A stretch of DNA of 38,906 nucleotides from Gammaproteobacteria bacterium. Its GTDB lineage: Bacteria; Pseudomonadota; Gammaproteobacteria; UBA6429; Thiohalophilaceae. Each line of letters starts with the position of its first letter. Position 1 is the first letter of the stretch. The stretch is taken from NCBI GenBank assembly GCA_029881995.1, contig JAOULO010000031.1, positions 1 to 38,906 on the forward strand, read 5' to 3'. Positions 8,286 to 15,069 of the stretch are shown one piece after another. A program made the translations under genes and the position numbers. The notes beneath the pieces are model-generated. The model had not been told where the DNA came from, made no database searches, and saw only the letters and a list, made by a program, of their open reading frames with translations.

Positions 8286-9839
8286 TTACAAATTTATATT
8301 TACTGGTAAGGATACATGGAATGTACTTCCTTTACCTAACTCACTATGCACTGTTATGGAGCCTCCAAGCAACTCACAAAACTGTTTCGATACGGTTAAC
8401 CCAAGACCTGTTCCCCCGTAATCTCTGACGATGCTCCCATTTGACTGTTGAAAGGCGGCGAAAATCAGATTAACCTTATCTGGCTCTATACCAATTCCTG
8501 TATCATCAACAGTTATATCTAACATATCCTCTGATACATTGACATAAACCGTGATTTGCCCGTCTTTTGTAAACTTTGCTGCATTTCCAACCAGATTAAC
8601 CAAAATCTGGAATACCTTTTTTTTATCCATGAATACTGAACGGGTATTACAATTTATGTGTCTAGTTAAATGATTACCATTTTTTTCAATCAACGGCATT
8701 GTTGCCGTTTCGACATCATTTATTAACTCTTGCAGATTTACGGTTGTATTCTCTGCAGTTAATGCTCCATTTTCCAATTTTGCCATATCAAGAATTGAAT
8801 TTATTAGTGACAACAGGTGCTTGCCATTAGATTCAATACTTTTTAAATCCTCATCAATCTCTGTAACACCTGCTTCAAGGGCTACTTCAGATGCCACTTC
8901 TACATAGCCAATAATCGCTTGCAAGGGGGTTCTTAACTCGTGCGTCGTATTGGATAAAATCTCGGATTTATATTTGTTAGCTCTAATGGCTTCATCCCTT
9001 GCCTCAATAATTTCTTTTGTTCTTTCCTGGATTGTTATTTCAAGTGATTCGTTATACTCCTGAATTTTTTTATCCCTCTCTATAACAGTATTAACTAGAT
9101 TATTATACGCAGTTGCAATTTCCTGCATTTCTGCTGGCCCCTTTACCCCAGAATAGTTAACTAAATCCCCTCGAATGGAATTGCTCATTGTTAGAGTTAG
9201 TTGATTGAGAGGCGTTAAAAAATAGTTCAGTAAGTAGTATAAAATAAGCAAAACTGTGATGCCTAACATCAATCCTAATACAATATTAGTGTTTAGTGTG
9301 TTTATTGTTGTTTCGTGAAGAAGATTCTTACTAGAGGAAAGATACACATACCCAATCAACTCCTTCGTTTGCTTGCTTTCATAAATATTGAATAGTTCAT
9401 CTTTATTTTCATTATTGCTAGAATAAACCGGGGCAACAAAGTGCCATTCAGACTGATCTTCATTAAGAGTTTTGACATCTGTAATATTTCTAACATCACT
9501 TGCTAATAGGTCATGTCGTGTCGATTGACTTCCTGTCTCATAAAGAATTGACATATCAATATTAATTATTGCCACATGGATAATATCAGGAAATTCCAGG
9601 ATGCTATTGGCTGCACTTTTGGCGTTTTCACTGCTTTTATATAATAAAGCCAAACGGCTATGAAGTGCAGCGCTTCTCGTATGCTGCAGACCAGATTCAA
9701 TCAATAGTCTCTTTGTATGATTATTGCTAATCCAGCTTGCTGTCATCGCCATAATCAAAGATATTACGATAACACTTACTCCAAACAACAAAAACAATTG
9801 GCCTTTAAATGTTATATTTTTCAATTTGCTCAACATCAT
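8286..9839 (-). CDS. Membrane sensor histidine kinase
   Basis: Inner-membrane kinase, 517 residues. TM1 about 14-36, periplasmic sensor region about 37-183 (CHASE8-like by eye: LLIESGLQHTRSAALHSRLALL and VAIINID), TM2 about 184-208, HAMP-like linker about 209-262, coiled coil, HisKA with H300 in NTTHELRTPL, and HATPase with NLVGNAAKFT, DDTGIG and YGGTGLGL. No receiver is attached. The ATG at 9839 has AGGTGA six nt upstream, located at the end of the preceding gene; a second ATG follows immediately. It starts 6 bp after the binding-protein gene, so co-expression is very likely, and the arrangement recalls LuxP-LuxQ, where a periplasmic binding protein feeds a kinase. Phosphotransfer to receiver 2 or 3 of the downstream hybrid kinase is an inference. 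Confidence 0.92.
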   Translation of the reverse strand: MMLSKLKNITFKGQLFLLFGVSVIVISLIMAMTASWISNNHTKRLLIESGLQHTRSAALHSRLALLYKSSENAKSAANSILEFPDIIHVAIINIDMSILYETGSQSTRHDLLASDVRNITDVKTLNEDQSEWHFVAPVYSSNNENKDELFNIYESKQTKELIGYVYLSSSKNLLHETTINTLNTNIVLGLMLGITVLLILYYLLNYFLTPLNQLTLTMSNSIRGDLVNYSGVKGPAEMQEIATAYNNLVNTVIERDKKIQEYNESLEITIQERTKEIIEARDEAIRANKYKSEILSNTTHELRTPLQAIIGYVEVASEVALEAGVTEIDEDLKSIESNGKHLLSLINSILDMAKLENGALTAENTTVNLQELINDVETATMPLIEKNGNHLTRHINCNTRSVFMDKKKVFQILVNLVGNAAKFTKDGQITVYVNVSEDMLDITVDDTGIGIEPDKVNLIFAAFQQSNGSIVRDYGGTGLGLTVSKQFCELLGGSITVHSELGKGSTFHVSLPVNINL

Positions 9840-9845
9840 CCGTAA

Positions 9846-10772
9846 TCACCTGTTAGGAAAAACTACATCAAAACCACTCAGTTGATTGTCATTAAATCTC
9901 ATCCCTAAATGATGGCCTGTTCTGATATTTATTGCTGACTTTGAATAAATTGTATTTTCTCGGATAGTTCTATGCTTCTGTTTAATAACATCCAGACTCA
10001 CCTTGCCTATTTGATGTCCCATGCCTTTATTATCCGGATACATAGCAAACAGTCCTCCCTGTTTGACATAAGCTGGACTTGTTGAAAAAACAATAAATTT
10101 ATTATCCCAGGCTGACTGCAATATCTCCGGTAGTATAACATCACTGGGGAAAACACTATCGACGGGCAACCAAATTGCATCAGTCTGCTTAATAACAGAC
10201 AATATGTCTTTATATATTTTGGCTGCATCGAAACTGGACTTGGCCTGTTTGGCCACTAGTTTAATATTAAGCTTGTCAGCAATATCATATGCCTTTTTAA
10301 TCATCCACTGGTTAGTTGATGGATTAAAGACTACAAATACACGCTTAATATCTCCATGCATTTTCTTTAACCGTTTAAACACAAGTGATGGTTCTATATT
10401 CATGCATATACAGTTATCTTTAGGTAACACCTCAAATACTGCGCTTATAATAGTGGGTATATTCAGCTTAAGTGATTTAACAAAGTGGTAACTTTTATTT
10501 CCAAGGACAATAATTATTTTTGGTTTTATATTATGAAGTTGTTTTAGAAAAGCATCCGATGAGCTTGAGTCATCATATTTATACTTTGTAACTTCTAAAT
10601 TGTCAGTTGTCACTATTCCACTAATAATATTCTCATAAACCTGATTAAAGGGTTTACCGACATCAGGATAAACAACCAGTGCTGTATAATTGCTCGAAAA
10701 TGCCGGCCATGAAAATAAGCACGCAATCAGAACAGCACCATATTGCCAGTACTTGAAATATTTATTGCCCAT
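9846..10772 (-). CDS. Periplasmic ABC-type substrate-binding protein (ABC_sub_bind family)
   Basis: Secreted binding protein of 308 residues with a signal peptide (about 1-27, WPAFSSN at the cleavage region). The body resembles the ABC_sub_bind family (PF04392): an N-terminal lobe with KPFNQVYENIISGI and IIIVLGNKSYH, the hinge-type IKRVFVVFNPS, and the C-terminal pattern AIWLPVDSVF...PAYVKQGGLFAMYPD...G. No ABC permease or ATPase gene is in the window, so it is more likely a sensor subunit than a transporter component. It is first in the operon with the membrane kinase 6 bp downstream. The upstream region carries two CCCTATAAC copies and a TATAGGGA/TCCCTATA palindrome. The ligand is unknown. 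Confidence 0.87.
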   Translation of the reverse strand: MGNKYFKYWQYGAVLIACLFSWPAFSSNYTALVVYPDVGKPFNQVYENIISGIVTTDNLEVTKYKYDDSSSSDAFLKQLHNIKPKIIIVLGNKSYHFVKSLKLNIPTIISAVFEVLPKDNCICMNIEPSLVFKRLKKMHGDIKRVFVVFNPSTNQWMIKKAYDIADKLNIKLVAKQAKSSFDAAKIYKDILSVIKQTDAIWLPVDSVFPSDVILPEILQSAWDNKFIVFSTSPAYVKQGGLFAMYPDNKGMGHQIGKVSLDVIKQKHRTIRENTIYSKSAINIRTGHHLGMRFNDNQLSGFDVVFPNR

Positions 10773-10879
10773 TATTCTTGAGAACCTGAATCCAGGCTTG
10801 CCTGTTGAGGTGAATACAAACTCAATATTACAACCCTATAACATACTATGTTTATGGTCATTACCCTTTTATGGCCAAC

Positions 10880-10899
10880 TATAGGGAAAGCTCCCTATA
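10880..10899. promoter_or_regulatory. Palindrome TATAGGGA-N4-TCCCTATA
   Basis: Perfect 8-bp arms around a 4-bp centre (AAGC). It lies about 108 bp before the binding-protein start and 60 bp before the -35 of the rightward promoter. Its right arm is part of a CCCTATAAC element that is repeated 59 bp to the left. It is a likely operator; the binding protein is unknown. Confidence 0.5.
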
Positions 10900-10959
10900 A
10901 CCTTTCTAATTACTTGTTTTTATTGATTTATTGTAGTCACAACAGACTCAATAAAACAC

Positions 10960-10986
10960 TAAAGCAACTACTAGCATAGCCGATAT
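10960..10986 (+). promoter_or_regulatory. Sigma-28 (FliA)-like promoter of chemoreceptor operon
   Basis: TAAA at 10960-10963, exactly 15 bp, then GCCGATAT at 10979-10986, against the FliA consensus TAAA-N15-GCCGATAA (seven of eight -10 bases). It points at the chemoreceptor-CheY-Hpt-diguanylate cyclase operon, which is a typical target class for the flagellar sigma factor. The initiation site would be near 10993, leaving a leader of about 100 nt. Confidence 0.7.
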
Positions 10987-11000
10987 AGTTAATATATCGG
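10980..11000. promoter_or_regulatory. Inverted repeat CCGATATA-N5-TATATCGG overlapping the -10
   Basis: Perfect 8-bp arms with a 5-bp spacer (GTTAA). The left arm lies within the -10 element of the sigma-28-like promoter and the right arm lies just after the expected start point, so a bound protein could block initiation. The right arm merges with the shared 15-mer ATCGGTTTAATCGAT (10996-11010). Confidence 0.5.
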
Positions 11001-11096
11001 TTTAATCGATAATACTATTTATATCTTTTTTACTATATTTATCGTTTATAGAGATTCTAAATATCTTGTAATCCACAGAAAGATTCAGGAGGTAAG

Positions 11097-11198
11097 ATGA
11101 AACAGTTATTGAGCTTACTGGCACGTGCTTCTTTTTCCTTCCCGGACTTTCTTCAAAATAAACATGTATGTATGCAGTATAAACATGGGACAGTTTAA
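11097..11198 (+). CDS. 33-codon frame with optimal ribosome-binding site; leader ORF or displaced chemoreceptor N-terminus
   Basis: ATG 11097 sits 4 nt after AGGAGG (11087-11092), the best ribosome-binding site in the neighbourhood, and reads [18 protein letters not shown], then LQNKH and a further ten residues to TAA at 11196-11198. It is in a different register from the chemoreceptor frame, which it overlaps. Joining LQNKH (codons ending 11165) directly to the base after the second AATAAACAT (11205) gives an in-frame junction [13 protein letters not shown], identical to the chemoreceptor sequence downstream. So this is either a leader peptide translated in coupling with the receptor or the receptor's real N-terminus separated from it by a 40-bp frameshifting insertion. 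Confidence 0.55.
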   Translation: MKQLLSLLARASFSFPDFLQNKHVCMQYKHGTV

Positions 11199-11205
11199 TA
11201 AACAT
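11157..11205 (+). repeat. Imperfect tandem repeat with A/T-ATAAACAT at each unit
   Basis: Copies start at 11157 (AATAAACAT), 11178 (TATAAACAT) and 11197 (AATAAACAT), 21 and 19 bp apart. The first and third are identical and 40 bp apart, so loss or gain of the interval shifts the reading frame by one base. It lies exactly where the 33-codon frame and the chemoreceptor frame overlap. Confidence 0.55.
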
Positions 11206-12348
11206 TTAATGTTAATGTCAGGGTCTCTCACAATGATTACCCTTACTTTATTTTTAAGCACAAGGTTATTCGATAATAACCTTGTGATTGTACTTCTGTC
11301 TCTTATAACAAGTGTAATGTGGTTAGTTTTTTATAAAACTCAAATGCATAAGATTCAAGTGTCACACCAGCATGAAATTGAAGAACGCAGTAACAATCTA
11401 TTTAATCAGACCAGTAGCATCACTGAAGTTATACAGGATTCTCAGAACAGCCTAACGAATGCTCGCAATGACATAAATCAAGCTAAAAAAATTCAGTCTG
11501 AAGCAATCGAAGGCTTGATAAATGGTTTTCGAGGTCTTGAAAGTGATGCTAAATACCAGGTTGAAATTATACATAGTTTAATTGGTGCAATTGGAAAAAC
11601 CAGTGGCGTGGGTGCTGATGGAAAAGGAGTAAAAGGTGAAACACAGGAACTGATTCAGATATTTGTTGATAGTATCACGACCATGAGAGATGGAAGTATA
11701 CAATTGGTTAATAGTCTAAATTTGCTTGGTGAACGACTATCTGAAATTGATAAAATGCTGGGTGAAATTGATGGCATTAGTGGTCAAACCAACCTTCTCG
11801 CTCTTAACGCTGCTATAGAAGCTGCTCGTGCTGGTGAAACAGGACGGGGCTTTGCAGTCGTTGCTGATGAGGTTCGAACACTATCTCAACGCAGCAACCA
11901 TTTCAGTAACGAAATTCGTGAAATTTTTTCTGATATAAAACATAAAATGCAAAATGCTGGCAACATAGTTGCAACCATGGCCTCCAAGGATATGAATGTT
12001 GCACTAAGTTCTCAGGGCCGCATTGATGAAATCATGAATGACATGCACAAGAATAACGAAAAAGTATCTGTTGGCTTAAAAGATGTCTCATCTATCACAG
12101 ACAAAATTAGCGCAAATGTAGGTGTGCTTGTGAGATCCTTGCAGTTTGAAGACATGAACAAACAGCTGCTTGATTTTACTTCTAACCGAGTTGAACACGT
12201 CAATACAGTTTTAAAAACAATCACAGAGGCTGAATTTAATATCGATAATATACCAGACTTATCCGGTTTATTAGCTAGAAAAGAAGACCAATCAAACAAA
12301 GCGGTACTTCAGGAAGGCATGCATGTTGGAGATGTCAATTTATTTTAA
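11185..12348 (+). CDS. Methyl-accepting chemotaxis protein without periplasmic sensor domain
   Basis: Chemoreceptor of about 387 residues if it starts at ATG 11185. Two closely spaced TM helices near the N-terminus are joined by only a few residues, so there is no periplasmic ligand domain. A helical region leads to the signalling tip with [18 protein letters not shown], then [18 protein letters not shown], the universal CheA/CheW contact hairpin. The C-terminal region has [13 protein letters not shown] and no CheR-tethering pentapeptide. No candidate start (GTG 11125, ATG 11164, 11185, 11209) has a good ribosome-binding site, whereas the out-of-frame ATG at 11097 does, so the start is unresolved; reinitiation at 11209 after the stop at 11198 is possible. 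First gene of an operon with CheY-like, Hpt and globin-cyclase genes. Likely senses an internal or redox-type signal. Confidence 0.88.
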   Translation: MGQFNKHLMLMSGSLTMITLTLFLSTRLFDNNLVIVLLSLITSVMWLVFYKTQMHKIQVSHQHEIEERSNNLFNQTSSITEVIQDSQNSLTNARNDINQAKKIQSEAIEGLINGFRGLESDAKYQVEIIHSLIGAIGKTSGVGADGKGVKGETQELIQIFVDSITTMRDGSIQLVNSLNLLGERLSEIDKMLGEIDGISGQTNLLALNAAIEAARAGETGRGFAVVADEVRTLSQRSNHFSNEIREIFSDIKHKMQNAGNIVATMASKDMNVALSSQGRIDEIMNDMHKNNEKVSVGLKDVSSITDKISANVGVLVRSLQFEDMNKQLLDFTSNRVEHVNTVLKTITEAEFNIDNIPDLSGLLARKEDQSNKAVLQEGMHVGDVNLF

Positions 12349-12369
12349 TTCAAAGTGAAGGTAATTATT

Positions 12370-12738
12370 ATGGCTAAAATACTCGTCGTAGATGATGAAT
12401 CTGCAGTAAGAAACTTATTTAAAGAAATGTTCCAGGAATCAAATCATGAATTTTTTGAGGCTGAGAATGGTGTAGAGGCTGGTGATGTTATTGACAAGAA
12501 TGACATAGATTTACTGGTTACAGATCTAGTTATGCCTGATAAAAGTGGACTTGAATTAATCATGGACATTGTAGAGAACAATCCTGATCTTCCAATTATT
12601 GCAATTTCCGGTGGTGGTGGTATCACAGGAAGATTTGATTATCTACCAATTGCACAGTTAATTGGCGCAAAACGTATCATTAACAAGCCCTTTAAGATTG
12701 ATGAAGTCAGGGGTATTGTAAATGAATTACTCGCTTAA
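12370..12738 (+). CDS. CheY-like single-domain response regulator
   Basis: Stand-alone receiver of 122 residues. Visible: acidic pair in VVDDE, phosphoacceptor Asp in LLVTDLVMP, switch Ser in IAISGGGG, and Lys in INKPF. There is a GGGG/ITGRFDY insertion after beta-4 that is unusual for classical CheY. ATG 12370 is chosen because AAGG lies 8 nt upstream; a GTG at 12355 would overlap that site. It starts 21 bp after the chemoreceptor stop and is followed after 26 bp by the Hpt gene, so the three form a compact relay. As a lone receiver it may act as phosphate sink or shuttle between kinase and Hpt; whether it touches the flagellar motor cannot be told. Confidence 0.9.
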   Translation: MAKILVVDDESAVRNLFKEMFQESNHEFFEAENGVEAGDVIDKNDIDLLVTDLVMPDKSGLELIMDIVENNPDLPIIAISGGGGITGRFDYLPIAQLIGAKRIINKPFKIDEVRGIVNELLA

Positions 12739-12764
12739 ATAATTACAAGTACGGGAGTAGTAAA

Positions 12765-13136
12765 ATGCAAGCACAACAACTGAAGACAGTAGAACCGTTA
12801 AACGATGAGTTATATATGCAGTTAAGACTGGATTACATTGAGCATATAATAAAGAATTGTCAGTCTTTTTCCCTTAGGGCAAGGACAAACAAATCTATCA
12901 AATCCATCTACAGCCTGAATCAGGAAATACTACGTAGTATCCATTCTATCAAAGGCTCATCTCCCATGTATGATATTTCTATTATTGGTAAGATATGCCA
13001 TCACCTTGAAGACATTCTCAGCAATAATTATCTAATCAACAACCTTAACAACAACAGTTACATAGAAAATCTAACTGCTTATCTTGATTTAATCAGACTT
13101 ACTGCTCTGGTTGAAAAAGAATATATTTATAGCTAA
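12765..13136 (+). CDS. Histidine phosphotransfer (Hpt) domain protein
   Basis: Small 123-residue helical protein. The motif IHSIKGSS (H60 as phospho-acceptor, K63, G64) followed by ISIIGKICHHLEDIL matches the Hpt pattern H-x2-KG-S/A...LA..C..LE. An Hpt protein passes phosphate between the receiver of a hybrid kinase and a second receiver. In this window hybrid kinase 5419-8142 ends in a receiver and has no Hpt of its own, making this a candidate partner. The ribosome-binding site GGGAG lies 7 nt before the ATG. It sits between the CheY-like and the globin-coupled cyclase genes (14 bp to the latter). The assignment rests on the short motif, and overall similarity to known Hpt proteins is modest. 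Confidence 0.8.
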   Translation: MQAQQLKTVEPLNDELYMQLRLDYIEHIIKNCQSFSLRARTNKSIKSIYSLNQEILRSIHSIKGSSPMYDISIIGKICHHLEDILSNNYLINNLNNNSYIENLTAYLDLIRLTALVEKEYIYS

Positions 13137-13150
13137 CAGAAAAGAAAACA

Positions 13151-14317
13151 ATGGTCGATAACGTAGACAAATCCCTCGCAGAACAATTGTGCATAAATGA
13201 CCGAGAAATTTCGGTTAGAAAAGGTATGCTTGAGTTTGAAGAATATGAGATCAAATACCTGATTGAAGCAAAACCTTATATATCAGAAAATCTTGATACA
13301 ATAGTCAGCTTATTCTATGAAAAACTACTTAAAAACAGCGAAGTCTCTCTGGTAATTGGTGACAAGGAAACTCTCTTACGTCTCAAATCAGCGATGCGCC
13401 GTTATATCATTGAACTTTTTTCAGGTGACTATGGTACTGAATACACTAGCCGACGGTTGAGGATTGGTAAGGTTCACAAACAGATTGGTGTTCCGCCAAA
13501 ACTTTATTTATCTGCAATCTGGCGATTAGAAGACATTATTTCCGATGTAATAGCCAATGCAGATGAAAAGCGTATTCATCAGTCTACCAAAACTAAAATT
13601 AAACGCTCTATAAGGAAGCTGTTAATGCTGGATACTCAGTTTGTCTTTGATACTTATATTTCCAGTCTTGTTAATGAAGTACAGAACGCCAAACACGAGT
13701 TACAGGATTATGCCGATAGTCTGCAGGAAATGGTCGATGTGCGCACCAAGCAGCTTGAGGAGATGTCACGTCTTGACGGTCTAACCAACCTGTTTAATCA
13801 AAAAACATTATATGAATACTTATACCGTGAATTAAACATATGTGAACGACACAGAGAGGAATTAAGTCTTGTGTATTTTGATTTGAACAATTTCAAACAG
13901 ATTAATGATACTCATGGCCATCAGGCTGGTAACCAAATCCTGATACAAACGGCTCGCTCAATTCAGAAAAATATTCGTGAAGTGGATATACCCTGTCGTT
14001 TTGGCGGTGATGAATTTGTCATTATCCTGCCAAGAGCGGCCGAAGAAAGGGCTATTGAGGTAATGGAAAGAGTAATTCACGATTTTTCAAATCATGTACC
14101 ATATGATGTGAGCTTTAGTATCGGTATTACATCCGTTAATCTGGACAATGTGCCAGATGCTGATTCCCTTATCAATTCTGTGGATCAGCTAATGTATAAA
14201 TCAAAAGAGAAATCTCATCAAGAACCGGGGTTTTATATCACGGCAACAGATGGACCTTCTAAAGAAGTAAAATCACATTTCAATGGAAAAAAGCAGAGTA
14301 TAAAAGCCATTAAATAG
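13151..14317 (+). CDS. Globin-coupled sensor diguanylate cyclase
   Basis: Makes c-di-GMP from two GTP under control of heme-bound gas. Residues about 10-170 form a sensor globin: Y56 in the B helix region as a possible distal ligand, and H109 in GKVHKQIGVPPKLYLSA as the proximal heme ligand, matching the DosC/YddV class of oxygen sensors. A coiled coil (about 172-205) leads to a GGDEF domain with FDLNNFKQINDTHGH, intact GGDEF (285-289) and an RxxD inhibitory site (R276-D279) five residues before it, so product inhibition is expected. 388 residues, cytoplasmic. Last gene of the chemoreceptor operon; the ribosome-binding site is a weak AGAAAAGA. It links oxygen sensing to c-di-GMP in a chemotaxis-type operon. 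Confidence 0.93.
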   Translation: MVDNVDKSLAEQLCINDREISVRKGMLEFEEYEIKYLIEAKPYISENLDTIVSLFYEKLLKNSEVSLVIGDKETLLRLKSAMRRYIIELFSGDYGTEYTSRRLRIGKVHKQIGVPPKLYLSAIWRLEDIISDVIANADEKRIHQSTKTKIKRSIRKLLMLDTQFVFDTYISSLVNEVQNAKHELQDYADSLQEMVDVRTKQLEEMSRLDGLTNLFNQKTLYEYLYRELNICERHREELSLVYFDLNNFKQINDTHGHQAGNQILIQTARSIQKNIREVDIPCRFGGDEFVIILPRAAEERAIEVMERVIHDFSNHVPYDVSFSIGITSVNLDNVPDADSLINSVDQLMYKSKEKSHQEPGFYITATDGPSKEVKSHFNGKKQSIKAIK

Positions 14318-14365
14318 TATTTTTCAATATTCTTCCTCCTGTATAACAAAGTCAGCACGAGAGTC

Positions 14366-14391
14366 CATAAGGTACACCCTGGGCCCTTATG
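14366..14391. promoter_or_regulatory. Inverted repeat CATAAGG-N12-CCTTATG
   Basis: Perfect 7-bp arms around a 12-bp spacer containing CCCTGGG. It lies 48 bp after the cyclase stop and about 130 bp before the next -35. There is no run of T after it, so it is a poor terminator and more likely an operator. A CCCTATAA element similar to those at 10834 and 10893 follows at 14406-14413. Confidence 0.4.
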
Positions 14392-14519
14392 CCCCGTAAT
14401 CTCACCCCTATAATAATACTAAAACCAAGCGCCTGTCAGAGCGTCTCACACCTTACCTAGACTATTGTTTTATATGGTTTTTTTCCATCTTAAATTGACA
14501 ATTATTAACCTTTAATCTG

Positions 14520-14546
14520 TAAAAATGCCGGTCAGCTTGTCGATAA
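14520..14546 (+). promoter_or_regulatory. Sigma-28 (FliA)-like promoter of PstS-like/porin/GGDEF-EAL operon
   Basis: TAAA at 14520-14523, exactly 15 bp, then GTCGATAA at 14539-14546 (seven of eight bases of GCCGATAA). It leaves a leader of about 50 nt before ATG 14605. Confidence 0.65.
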
Positions 14547-14566
14547 GATATTTATCGATCTTATCG
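14541..14566. promoter_or_regulatory. Inverted repeat CGATAAGAT-N8-ATCTTATCG overlapping the -10
   Basis: Perfect 9-bp arms around an 8-bp spacer. As at 10980-11000, the left arm lies in the -10 element and the right arm lies beyond the expected start point. TTATCGAT occurs twice in tandem here (14552-14559 and 14561-14568). Confidence 0.5.
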
Positions 14567-14604
14567 ATTTTGTCGAATTTACATATTAGAAGGACAAGTA
14601 GTAA

Positions 14605-15069
14605 ATGGCCATCAAAACTGAGCATTTATTTCACAAGGAATTTTTACGCATGAGTGCACTGCTCAGTGCTGTTTGTTTGTTTATGGTTGGTATTTATTCC
14701 GAGAAAGTAGAAGCTCAGGAAGTCATTGTTAATATGTCAGTCAATAAAACAAAAATTAATAAGCGAGTCCTGAAATCGATTTTCAGGATGCAATTATTAA
14801 CCTGGCCCGATGGGACACCAATCAAGGTGTTTGTACTACCAGGAAAGAATTCTACCCATGTCAGTTTTTCTAAAACCGTACTTAATACTTTACCACACAG
14901 TCTCCAGAGAAACAGGGACAAGCTGGTATTTTCGGGGACAGGGGAAAGTCCAGTTATTGTCAAATCAGAGGAAGAAATGCTGAAACGAATTGCAACAACG
15001 CGCGGTGCAATTGGCTATGTTGCAAATATCGAAAAAAAGACAAAGATAAAGGTGCTTCATGTTTATTAA
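14605..15069 (+). CDS. Short PstS-like periplasmic substrate-binding protein
   Basis: 154 residues with a signal peptide (hydrophobic core about 17-31, EAQE near the cleavage site). The mature part follows the phosphate-binding-protein fold pattern: VIVNMSVNKTKINKRVLKSIF, WPDGTPIKVFVLP, and GAIGYVAN near the end, which corresponds to the GAIGYV motif of PstS-like proteins. It is about half the length of a transport PstS, so it would have a single lobe. AAGGA lies 10 nt before ATG 14605; ATG 14650 with a similar AAGGA is an alternative that shortens the signal peptide's n-region. It overlaps the porin gene by 11 bp. With no ABC transporter nearby it is probably a sensor component for the operon's membrane GGDEF-EAL enzyme (inference). 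Confidence 0.8.
   Translation: MAIKTEHLFHKEFLRMSALLSAVCLFMVGIYSEKVEAQEVIVNMSVNKTKINKRVLKSIFRMQLLTWPDGTPIKVFVLPGKNSTHVSFSKTVLNTLPHSLQRNRDKLVFSGTGESPVIVKSEEEMLKRIATTRGAIGYVANIEKKTKIKVLHVY

Larger units (their letters stand above)
10773..11096. promoter_or_regulatory. Divergent regulatory region between binding-protein/kinase operon and chemoreceptor operon
   Basis: A 324-bp region with no supported gene, dense in symmetric elements. From left: CCCTATAAC at 10834-10842 and again at 10893-10901; a palindrome at 10880-10899; a sigma-28-like promoter at 10960-10986 reading right; a perfect inverted repeat at 10980-11000 overlapping its -10; a 15-mer at 10996-11010 shared with 2353-2367; and CAGGAGG at 11086-11092, the ribosome-binding site for the ATG at 11097. 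Leftward and rightward operons probably share regulation here. Confidence 0.6.

Noticed and set aside
11125-11184. GTG 11125 or ATG 11164 as the chemoreceptor start
   Set aside because: No ribosome-binding site, and the added residues do not resemble a receptor N-terminus; the sequence before 11206 is better explained by the repeat-caused frameshift.
14318-14604. c-di-GMP (GEMM) riboswitch in the leader of the PstS-like operon
   Set aside because: The predicted leader after the promoter is only about 50 nt and I see no GEMM core sequence.
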